Below are positions 35,102-42,459 of a stretch of DNA of 64,000 nt, piece by piece; position 1 is the stretch's first letter, and each line of letters begins with the position of its first letter. The position numbers were made by a program, and so were the translations under genes. Below the pieces are notes generated by a model. It saw only the letters and a list, made by a program, of their open reading frames with translations, was not told the DNA's origin and made no database searches. The DNA is from Maribacter sp. (GTDB lineage: Bacteria; Bacteroidota; Bacteroidia; Flavobacteriales; Flavobacteriaceae): NCBI GenBank assembly GCA_011050675.1, contig DRFI01000017.1, forward strand, positions 248,001 through 312,000. Direction: 5' to 3'.

Positions 35102-36307
35102 CTAAAAATGAACATCTAATTGTAATCTATACATTAAACGATCTTGACCACCGTCTTCCGACAGGTAACTAAGATCAGTTTGTACTTTTAATTTATGCCC
35201 TACAATGTATTTTGATAATCCTAAAGTATATTGATCTTGAGGATTTCTACCTGTTATTTCTTCGTCTAATTTAATGTTTGTATAACGACTGGATACTTCC
35301 CAGTTATTCTTAAATAAATATCCTGTTTGAAGATTTAGACCATCGCCTATTTGTACAACATCACCAGTTAACGAACCATCTAAATTCGCGGCTATAGGAT
35401 TATCGGCAGTTCTATGCGCATATTCACCCATAAAAGAAAATCCATTGTATTTAAACATGACGTCGATGAATAATGTGTTGATGTCGGTTTCGAAAAAACC
35501 ACTATCAGTAAACATGTAAGACCCTTGGTTACTTCTAGTTTTTACTGCTTTCTGATTACTATCAAAAGTAGCTGCTACCATTAATTTTGGTGTTTTTTCT
35601 CTTTTTTGATCACTGCCTTTGTATTCACCTTTGCTCAAAAATTCACCAAAAGGTAATACCTCTAAACGTGTTGTAAATTGATGACCTCCAATATTTCCAC
35701 TTGTAATATTCCTTCCTTCCCCTTGAGAAACTGCAAATATTTCACGTACTAAGAATTTTTCTGAAAGGTTAAAATGATGTCTTAATTGAAAACCCATGTC
35801 GCGATCAATATTAAACCTGCTGTTCAATAAAGAGCGATCTACTTGCATTAAATTGGCAGATGATATAACACGTTCAATATTACCTGGTAATTTGGTTTGT
35901 CCGAACCATAGCACAAAATTCTCGTAAAAATTCCATTTCACTACGGCATCTAGTATATATCTTGGTGCGTTGCTGGTAAATTGCGAAGCTCCTGAAATAT
36001 CTCTGTTAGATAGACCAAGTTCTATTTTGTACTGTAGTTTTGGAGAATAAGCGAATCCGCCGAATTTAAGTCGTGCTCTACGTATAAGGAAATTTTGTTC
36101 GGGATTTTGCAAACCTCCATCAGTAGCATCCCAACTAGAAATTGCTAAAATTTGCATTCTAGCTCCAACATTCATTGTCCATGTACTGTCTTTGCCAACG
36201 AGGTTGAAAAGACCTTTTCCAAAAGTTGGGGCATTAGATTCTTGGCTTTGACCTATAATTGAAATTAAAAAAAACAGGCATAGCCAGAACGGATTGATTT
36301 TCATCAA
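35102..36307 (-). CDS. phosphate-selective porin, OprO/OprP family
   Basis: A 401-residue outer-membrane beta-barrel with an N-terminal signal peptide (to about residue 21). It carries the porin P motifs FLIRRARLKFGGFAYSPKLQYKIELGLSNRD and DAVVKWNFYENFVLWFGQTKLPGN, and a C-terminal aromatic residue (LDVHF). In Pseudomonas the family forms phosphate-selective pores; here PiT is the adjacent downstream gene. The 11-bp phased repeats upstream fit phosphate control. Confidence 0.9.
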   Translation of the reverse strand: MMKINPFWLCLFFLISIIGQSQESNAPTFGKGLFNLVGKDSTWTMNVGARMQILAISSWDATDGGLQNPEQNFLIRRARLKFGGFAYSPKLQYKIELGLSNRDISGASQFTSNAPRYILDAVVKWNFYENFVLWFGQTKLPGNIERVISSANLMQVDRSLLNSRFNIDRDMGFQLRHHFNLSEKFLVREIFAVSQGEGRNITSGNIGGHQFTTRLEVLPFGEFLSKGEYKGSDQKREKTPKLMVAATFDSNQKAVKTRSNQGSYMFTDSGFFETDINTLFIDVMFKYNGFSFMGEYAHRTADNPIAANLDGSLTGDVVQIGDGLNLQTGYLFKNNWEVSSRYTNIKLDEEITGRNPQDQYTLGLSKYIVGHKLKVQTDLSYLSEDGGQDRLMYRLQLDVHF

Positions 36308-36329
36308 GTATTAGTTTTTGTCGATTGCA

Positions 36330-36373
36330 AATTACTTAAATGAATGTTAAGTTAATGTATTCTTAATATTAAC
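36330..36373 (-). promoter_or_regulatory. phased 11-bp TTAA repeats upstream of the porin gene
   Basis: Read on the minus strand, four consecutive 11-mers: GTTAATATTAA, GAATACATTAA, CTTAACATTCA, TTTAAGTAATT. TTAA recurs at 11-bp steps in two registers. The pattern is what an OmpR/PhoB-type regulator binds, and it ends 22 bases before the start codon. Confidence 0.5.
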
Positions 36374-36439
36374 TCTTGGTACGTGTTTTATTATTATACC
36401 CAAATACTGGATGAGGATAGGAGAAATAGGGTGCAAAAA

Positions 36440-36465
36440 AAAGCTACCTTGAACAAGGTAGCTTT
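36440..36465 (-). terminator. intrinsic terminator after the CarboxypepD_reg gene
   Basis: A 12-bp perfect stem AAAGCTACCTTG/CAAGGTAGCTTT with an AA centre, and eight T bases on the minus strand. It lies 126 bases beyond the stop at 36591. Confidence 0.85.
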
Positions 36466-36590
36466 AGGATTTCTAAAAACTAGTCGACAAAAACTAATAG
36501 TAACAGAAATCAATTGTGTCTTTAGACAATTACGAAGATCAGATATATTGCTTAACTATTTGTAATGCTAACATTAAGTAATCTTTAATT

Positions 36591-36935
36591 TTATTTGGTT
36601 TTAACAGCCGTCAAGCCAGTAATATTTAAGGCTTTTAAGCTTGCTTGAATATTAGTTGTTTCTCCCGGGGCAACAGTTACAGGTAACTCAATTGTTTCAT
36701 ATCCTAGAAATTGAACTACAACATTATATGAACCTGGTGTAAGGTCATCAAATTCAAAATTTCCTCGAAAATTAGTGTGGGTAGATATCGCTGTGTTTTC
36801 GATGGATACATTTGCCATTAATAATGGCTCGTTAAATAGTTCCCCGTCTAATATGTTACCTTGAATAGAGCTGTTTTCTTGCCCAAAAGCATAAATGCTA
36901 ATAATAAGCGTAAGTAATAAAAAAATGGTTTTCAT
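36591..36935 (-). CDS. secreted carboxypeptidase-regulatory-like domain protein
   Basis: A signal peptide (to about residue 19) and one CarboxypepD_reg-like domain: SSIQGNILDGELFNEPLLMANVSIENT, HTNFRGNFEFDDLTPGSYNVVVQFLGYETIELPV. This domain usually leads TonB-dependent receptors; here it stands alone in 114 residues with no barrel or plug. It is a single-gene unit with its own terminator and a TAACCTTAAGTTAAC pattern upstream. Confidence 0.8.
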   Translation of the reverse strand: MKTIFLLLTLIISIYAFGQENSSIQGNILDGELFNEPLLMANVSIENTAISTHTNFRGNFEFDDLTPGSYNVVVQFLGYETIELPVTVAPGETTNIQASLKALNITGLTAVKTK

Positions 36936-36987
36936 GGTTGCTTTAAATTTCTTTTACAAAGAAACTATGGCTACGTTAACTTAAGGT

Positions 36988-37002
36988 TAGGTAGCGATTA
37001 TC
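36988..37002 (-). promoter_or_regulatory. candidate phosphate-type repeat upstream of the CarboxypepD_reg gene
   Basis: On the minus strand the region reads CTAACCTTAAGTTAACGTAG; the TAAC halves are 11 bases apart. PiT has ATAACCTTAACATAAC at about 35080-35095, with the same 11-base step. Weaker than the other two sites. Confidence 0.3.
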
Positions 37003-37103
37003 AATATATATCGAAATGGTTAAGGTATTGTTTATCCTTTTTCATTTAAAGATTGCTGAACCTTTAATGAAATTGCAAAAAATGTATCTTGCAGTCTTCA
37101 AAA

Positions 37104-38456
37104 ATGATGAACATGAATTGGGAGCAATTACTTTCTCTGCGTAGGCAAGGCGATACAAATAAACGTTTGCGAAATGAACAAGATGAAACTCGTTTAGGGT
37201 TTGATGTTGATTATGACCGAATAATATTTTCTTCAGCTTTTAGAAGTCTTCAAGATAAAACCCAAGTTATTCCGTTGTCAAAGACAGATTTTGTACATAC
37301 CAGACTAACCCATAGTCTAGAAGTTTCTGTCGTAGGTAGGAGCTTGGGTAGATTAGCTGGTAAAAAAATAATTGAAAAACATCCTTATCTAAAAGAGATT
37401 CATGGCTATCAGTTCAATGATTTTGGTGGTATTGTAGCTGCGGCATCACTCGCACATGATATTGGTAACCCACCTTTTGGTCACAGTGGAGAAAAGGCAA
37501 TTGGCGAATATTTTAAAACTGGAAATGGTCTTAAATTTAAGGATCAACTATCTGAGGTTGAATATCAAGATATCATCGATTTTGAAGGTAATGCGAACGG
37601 ATTCAGATTAATGACACAAGATAGGGCAGGAGTTCTTGGAGGTCTTCGTTTAAGCTATGCTACGTTGGGTGCTTTTATGAAATACCCTAAAGAATCATTG
37701 CCTAAGAAACCTACAAATCATATTTGTGATAAGAAATTCGGATTCTTTCAAAGTGAAAAGTACATATTTGAAGAGGTAGCCAAAGATTTAGGTTTGCCAA
37801 CTAGAGAGAATAACGGAACGGTTTCTTATGGCAGACACCCATTAACTTTCTTAGTTGAAGCTGCTGATGATATTTGCTATACTATTATTGATTTTGAAGA
37901 CGGTATTAATTTAGGACTTATTTCTGAAGACTATGCCTTAGAATATTTAATAAAATTGGTTAAGGATACCATAAATACCAAGAAGTATAATTCTTTGGAA
38001 TATATGGAAGATAGGCTTAGCTACTTGCGGGCACTCGCTATAAACACGCTAATACAAGACGCTGTTTCTATTTTTGTAGAGAATGAAGAAAATATCTTAA
38101 ATGGAACTTTTGAGGTGTCTTTATTGGATAAAAGCGGATTTAAAGCACAAATAGCAGATATTATAAGCTTAAGCGTTCAGAAAATATATCAATCTCAAGA
38201 AGTGGTTGAAAAGGAGATAGCTGGTTACACTATTATTTCTGATATTTTAGATGTGTATATCGATGCTCTTATTGGTAAAAGAAACAATAACGCATCTAAT
38301 TATCACAAGCTTATTCTAAGAACCTTACCGGGCTTTTATCAGCAAACTGATGCATCTCTTTATAAGATAGTATTGAATACTTGTTGTTATGTTGCTAGCC
38401 TATCTGATAGTGCTGCGGTACACATGCATAATAAGATAAAAGGAAAACAGCTTTAG
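37104..38456 (+). CDS. dGTPase (deoxyguanosinetriphosphate triphosphohydrolase)
   Basis: Releases triphosphate from dNTPs. HD motifs are HTRLTHSLEV and AHDIGNPPFGHSGE with AADDICYTIIDFEDG later, plus the family N-terminus RNEQDETRLGFDVDYDRIIFSSAFRSLQDKTQV. ATG 37104 was chosen over TTG 37089, giving 450 residues. The same -7-like string TATCTTG seen before the DUF3109 gene lies at 37085-37091. The last 4 bases overlap the convergent DUF3078 gene. Confidence 0.94.
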   Translation: MMNMNWEQLLSLRRQGDTNKRLRNEQDETRLGFDVDYDRIIFSSAFRSLQDKTQVIPLSKTDFVHTRLTHSLEVSVVGRSLGRLAGKKIIEKHPYLKEIHGYQFNDFGGIVAAASLAHDIGNPPFGHSGEKAIGEYFKTGNGLKFKDQLSEVEYQDIIDFEGNANGFRLMTQDRAGVLGGLRLSYATLGAFMKYPKESLPKKPTNHICDKKFGFFQSEKYIFEEVAKDLGLPTRENNGTVSYGRHPLTFLVEAADDICYTIIDFEDGINLGLISEDYALEYLIKLVKDTINTKKYNSLEYMEDRLSYLRALAINTLIQDAVSIFVENEENILNGTFEVSLLDKSGFKAQIADIISLSVQKIYQSQEVVEKEIAGYTIISDILDVYIDALIGKRNNNASNYHKLILRTLPGFYQQTDASLYKIVLNTCCYVASLSDSAAVHMHNKIKGKQL

Positions 38457-39580
38457 AACCCGTATAGAATACCCACGCCTAATACTTGTTTGAACTGAAT
38501 TTTAGGAACACCAGGGTTTACAATGGTACCATTATCGTTTTTGACGATATCGAAAAGTATGTCGTCGTCATAAATCATTTGTGTACCTAAACTGGTGCTT
38601 ATAAATTTATTCACTTTCATGTTTAGAGTAAGCTCCCAATCAACATCTACGTTACCAAAACTTTTAATATAATCCGTATACAAATTAAGTCTACTCTTTA
38701 ATTCAATATTGTCGGCAACGTTGATATTAAAATTATTAGTGATCAGGATACCTAATTCTAATAAATGATTTTCCCCAGGTGTAATAATATTGCCGTCAGC
38801 ATCTAATATAGCCTCTTGAACACCAAAAGAACCATTGTCTGCTAAATCTTGATCTAAAACAAAAGTAGATTTTTGTGTTAATGGTGATAGGTAAAGGTTG
38901 AATTTTTCATCCTTGGTAATGTAAGATGTACCAGCACCAAATAGTAGATAGCCAGGAGCCATAAACCTAGAAATAGGTGCGTCTCTATCTGGATATTTGT
39001 AACCGTTAGAAAATTGTGTATTGAAATTCAACTGAACGGAATAAAACCAATTACTAGTATTACTTTTTTTGAAACCTAGATTCGAACTTAAACGTATTAC
39101 ATCTTCAGTCTTTCTAAGTTTGCGCCCTTCTTGCGCATTTAAACCGTAACGTAGTTCTAGGTTATTATCCCACTGGAAATTGCTGAATTTATACTTTCTG
39201 GCAAATTTTAAAAATCCTAGACCACTCACGGCATTATCACCACCGGCGTTCCAATTAACAAAAGCAACTTCACTTATATTAATACCAAAGCTATTTTCGG
39301 TTTCCCAGAATGATGGTACTCTAAATCGCTGAAAACCTTTTTGTAAAGTTTTTGTTTTTTTAAAATCTATATTGGGTATTTGAAGGTTTACGTCTTTTCT
39401 AGGAGAATAAATTTTATCTACTGTTCTGCGGATAACAATAGTATCTACAACTATACTGTCTACAGTAACGCTATCAACAATAATTGGTGCTGGTATTGTA
39501 TCTTGACCATTACATATAAAGGTTACCAGAAATAGTAACGGAAATAAACATTTAAGCAATTTTGAAGCTATTCTTTTCAT
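38453..39580 (-). CDS. DUF3078-family protein
   Basis: A signal peptide (to about residue 25) and a 350-residue beta-rich barrel with the DUF3078 features SFGINISEVAFVNWNAGGDNA and GLGFLKFARKYKFSNFQWDNNLELRYG. It is expected in the outer membrane; function unknown. The start overlaps the dxs stop by 4 bases, so it is translationally coupled to the isoprenoid enzyme, an arrangement worth noting. Confidence 0.92.
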   Translation of the reverse strand: MKRIASKLLKCLFPLLFLVTFICNGQDTIPAPIIVDSVTVDSIVVDTIVIRRTVDKIYSPRKDVNLQIPNIDFKKTKTLQKGFQRFRVPSFWETENSFGINISEVAFVNWNAGGDNAVSGLGFLKFARKYKFSNFQWDNNLELRYGLNAQEGRKLRKTEDVIRLSSNLGFKKSNTSNWFYSVQLNFNTQFSNGYKYPDRDAPISRFMAPGYLLFGAGTSYITKDEKFNLYLSPLTQKSTFVLDQDLADNGSFGVQEAILDADGNIITPGENHLLELGILITNNFNINVADNIELKSRLNLYTDYIKSFGNVDVDWELTLNMKVNKFISTSLGTQMIYDDDILFDIVKNDNGTIVNPGVPKIQFKQVLGVGILYGF

Positions 39581-41343
39581 AGAAATTGTTGTACATATTG
39601 TTTTACGGACATCTTATCTATCCCTGCTTTTTTATACAGTTCTTCGGTAGCACCGTGAGTTATAAAGCTATCAGGAATACCAAATATCTTAATTATTTTA
39701 TGGATTCCAATATTATTTGCAAATTGTAACAAACCACTTCCAAATCCGCCAATTGCTGAACCATCTTCTAACGTGATAATATGATTGAATTTCTGTAGTA
39801 TTTCTTCCAATAAAGCCATATCTAAAGGTTTTATAAACGGGAAGTTATAATGGGCGATTTCTAGATTATTATCCAATTCATTAATTACTTCAGTTACCAT
39901 ATTACCGATAGGTCCTGTACTTAAAATGGCAATTTTACTTCCTTCTTTTAAAAGTTGACCTTCGCCTATGTTGAGCTTTTTCATAGGTAGTTGCCAATTG
40001 ACTTCTTTTCCACGACCACGGGGATATCTTATGGCAATAGGATGTTTTAAACCAAGCTGAGCTGTGTACATGATGTTTCTGAGCTCAATTTCATTTAATG
40101 GAGAACAGATAATTAGGTTTGGAATACATCTTAAATAAGAAATATCGAATACACCATGATGCGTTGGTCCATCTTCGCCGACTAAACCAGCCCGATCCAA
40201 ACAGAAAATTACAGGTAAATTCTGTATAGCTACATCATGTATAACTTGGTCGTATGCACGTTGTAAAAAAGTAGAATAAATATTACAGAATACAACGAAA
40301 CCGTCAGTAGCCATACCTGCAGCCATGGTTACTGCATGCTGCTCAGCAATACCAACATCAAAAGCTCTTTGTGGTATGGTCTCCATCATATATTTTAATG
40401 AGCTACCAGTTGGCATTGCAGGAGTTATGCCTACTATTTTTTCATTTTTTAAGGCTAATTCTACCAAAGTCTTCCCAAAAACATCTTGAAACTTAGGTGT
40501 TTCTATAGTATCACCTTTTTTCTGTAACTCACCCGTTTGCTTGTCAAATTTACCAGGGGCATGATAGGTTACTTGGTTTTCTTCTGCCTTTTTTAACCCT
40601 TTTCCTTTGGTGGTAATTACATGTAGTAGTTTAGGTCCCTCTATCTTTTTTAATCGTTCTAATTCTTTTACTAAAGTTGGTAAGTCATGACCGTCTATAG
40701 GACCCGTGTAATGAAAATTTAGGCATTCAAAGATATTCTCTTCTTTTGCAGTACCCGTTTTTACATTGGTGAGGTATTTTTTTAAGGCACCTACACTTGG
40801 GTCTATACCCATGGCATTGTCATTAAGTACTACTAACATATTTGCATTAGTAACACCAGCGTGGTTAAGGCCTTCAAAAGCCATACCACTGGCTATAGAA
40901 GCATCGCCAATTACGGCTATGTGCTGTCTCTGAAATTTACCTTGTAATTTTGCGGCCAGTGCCATACCTAGTAATGCAGAAATTGAGGTAGAGCTATGAC
41001 CAGTGCCAAAAGCATCGTATTCACTTTCTTTCATTTTAGGAAAGCCACTAATACCACCAAATTGTCTGTTGGTTTCAAAAATGTCTTTTCTACCGGTCAG
41101 TATTTTATGTCCGTATGCTTGGTGGCCTACATCCCAAATCAATTTATCTATAGGAGTATTAAATACATGATGGAGAGCAATGGTTAATTCTATAACCCCT
41201 AAACTGGCACCCAAATGCCCTTCTTTAACTGAAACAATATCAATAATAAACTCACGTAGTTCAATAGCTAATTGCTCTAAATCTTTTATGGATAAAGTTT
41301 TTAGGTCACTAGGTGAATTGATATGTTCTAGAATTGATTTCAA
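39577..41343 (-). CDS. dxs: 1-deoxy-D-xylulose-5-phosphate synthase
   Basis: Condenses pyruvate and glyceraldehyde 3-phosphate, first step of the MEP isoprenoid pathway, with thiamine diphosphate. Motifs are VGHQAYGHKILTGR, the TPP site VIGDASIASGMAFEGLNHAG...NDNAMGI, DVGIAEQHAVTMAAG, and RAGLVGEDGPTHHG. The 588-residue length is slightly short of the usual 620. It is divergent from tadA and co-transcribed with DUF3078. Its product feeds the polyprenyl synthase and carotenoid genes further along. Confidence 0.96.
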   Translation of the reverse strand: MKSILEHINSPSDLKTLSIKDLEQLAIELREFIIDIVSVKEGHLGASLGVIELTIALHHVFNTPIDKLIWDVGHQAYGHKILTGRKDIFETNRQFGGISGFPKMKESEYDAFGTGHSSTSISALLGMALAAKLQGKFQRQHIAVIGDASIASGMAFEGLNHAGVTNANMLVVLNDNAMGIDPSVGALKKYLTNVKTGTAKEENIFECLNFHYTGPIDGHDLPTLVKELERLKKIEGPKLLHVITTKGKGLKKAEENQVTYHAPGKFDKQTGELQKKGDTIETPKFQDVFGKTLVELALKNEKIVGITPAMPTGSSLKYMMETIPQRAFDVGIAEQHAVTMAAGMATDGFVVFCNIYSTFLQRAYDQVIHDVAIQNLPVIFCLDRAGLVGEDGPTHHGVFDISYLRCIPNLIICSPLNEIELRNIMYTAQLGLKHPIAIRYPRGRGKEVNWQLPMKKLNIGEGQLLKEGSKIAILSTGPIGNMVTEVINELDNNLEIAHYNFPFIKPLDMALLEEILQKFNHIITLEDGSAIGGFGSGLLQFANNIGIHKIIKIFGIPDSFITHGATEELYKKAGIDKMSVKQYVQQFL

Positions 41344-41362
41344 ATTGCCGGTTTAATGGGCA

Positions 41363-41401
41363 CAAAAATACTTTTTTAAAAATGAAACAATCGTATTTTT
41401 G
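41363..41401. promoter_or_regulatory. back-to-back promoters for dxs and tadA
   Basis: For dxs (minus strand) TATTTTTG at 41370-41363 has a TTG at 41390-41388, spacer 17. For tadA (plus strand) TATTTTTG at 41394-41401 ends only 5 bases before the ATG at 41407, implying a leaderless or nearly leaderless message. Confidence 0.6.
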
Positions 41402-41406
41402 TACCT

Positions 41407-41850
41407 ATGGTTTTACCTTACGATGATACTTATTATATGAAGAAGGCACTACAAGAGGCAGAATATGCACTTGAAGCTGGTGAAGTGCCTGTTGGTGCAG
41501 TAATTGTTGTACAAGATAGAATCATAGCAAGAGCGCATAATTTAACTGAAAAATTGAATGATGTTACTGCCCACGCAGAAATGCAGGCAATTACTTCTGC
41601 AGCAAATTTTCTTGGTGGAAAGTACTTGAAAGATTGCACTTTATACGTAACCTTAGAGCCTTGTCAAATGTGTGCGGGTGCTTTGTATTGGAGCCAAATA
41701 GGCAAAATTGTATATGGAGCAAAAGATTTGCAACGTGGCTGTGGTGTAATGGGCACTACTTTACATCCTAAAACTAATATAACGGGTGGTATTCTCAAAG
41801 ATGATGCAGCACGTTTGCTTCAACAGTTCTTTGCTAAAAAAAGAACATAG
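41407..41850 (+). CDS. tadA: tRNA-specific adenosine deaminase
   Basis: Deaminates the wobble adenosine of tRNA-Arg to inosine. The zinc site is HAEMQAI (His57, Glu59) and PCQMCAG (Cys87, Cys90). The start MVLPYDDTYYMKKALQEAEYA matches Flavobacteriaceae TadA, supporting ATG 41407. The 147-residue length is normal. A -7 element stands 5 bases upstream of the start. Confidence 0.94.
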   Translation: MVLPYDDTYYMKKALQEAEYALEAGEVPVGAVIVVQDRIIARAHNLTEKLNDVTAHAEMQAITSAANFLGGKYLKDCTLYVTLEPCQMCAGALYWSQIGKIVYGAKDLQRGCGVMGTTLHPKTNITGGILKDDAARLLQQFFAKKRT

Positions 41851-41870
41851 AGAATTAGACCTAAATGCAA

Positions 41871-41890
41871 AACCACGCAAGAGCGTGGTT
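41871..41890. terminator. small hairpin between tadA and csp
   Basis: AACCACGC/GCGTGGTT with an AAGA loop. On the minus strand four T bases follow, so it most likely ends the csp transcript, weakly. Confidence 0.5.
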
Positions 41891-41918
41891 CTCTGATGTT
41901 TTAATTAAGTGGGGATTG

Positions 41919-42110
41919 CTATAGTACCTGTACTTGTCCTGCAACCGTACCTTTTCTTCCTTCTTCCTCTTCATAGCTCACCTTTTCACCTTCTCTAATT
42001 TCTGTGCCATGTAAAGAAGTGGCGTGAACAAAAATATCTTTTCCAGTTTCTTCATTGGTTATAAATCCATAACCCTTAGATTCATTGTAAAATTTAACGG
42101 TACCAATCAT
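41919..42110 (-). CDS. CspA-family cold-shock protein
   Basis: A single 63-residue cold-shock domain with RNP1 ESKGYGFITN and RNP2 KDIFVHATSL. It binds single-stranded RNA or DNA as an RNA chaperone. Length normal. No promoter element or long structured leader is seen in the 71-base gap upstream. Confidence 0.95.
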   Translation of the reverse strand: MIGTVKFYNESKGYGFITNEETGKDIFVHATSLHGTEIREGEKVSYEEEEGRKGTVAGQVQVL

Positions 42111-42181
42111 TGTATTGAAATTTTAATATTATCATACTAAATTTAAGATAATTTTAGTTTGATTGGTAGGAAAATGAAGTA

Positions 42182-42448
42182 TTAATTTTTTGGAGAGTCT
42201 TGATTATCAGTGTTTTTAGGCTCTTTCCCTTGCATTTTTCTTACATTTTCATCGGTAAGCATATAATCGTTGAATTTTTTCCCTTTACTTTCTTTAATTA
42301 GAAAAAGCGGCATAGCCACCAAAAATAGAACCAAAGTACCTGAACCGATATATTTATGCGATAGACTTTCCTGGGTAACATCTAAGCTGAATCCGTAAAT
42401 AATCAATCCGACGGAGATTAAAACTATGGCAATAATGATGTATTTCAT
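42182..42448 (-). CDS. small two-TM protein
   Basis: An 88-residue protein with two hydrophobic segments (residues 3-22 and 36-52) and a hydrophilic C-terminal third (GKKFNDYMLTDENVRKMQGKEPKNTDNQDSPKN). No family recognised. It begins 11 bases after the ClC gene stop, so is likely co-transcribed with it. Confidence 0.65.
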   Translation of the reverse strand: MKYIIIAIVLISVGLIIYGFSLDVTQESLSHKYIGSGTLVLFLVAMPLFLIKESKGKKFNDYMLTDENVRKMQGKEPKNTDNQDSPKN

Positions 42449-42459
42449 GGCTGTCTCTT

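Noticed and set aside
36383-36565. A 60-residue plus-strand frame upstream of the CarboxypepD_reg gene
   Set aside because: It runs across an intrinsic terminator hairpin and has no promoter, no family and unlikely composition.
37089-37103. An upstream TTG start for the dGTPase gene
   Set aside because: It overlaps the -7-like TATCTTG, and the ATG at 37104 gives the normal N-terminus.
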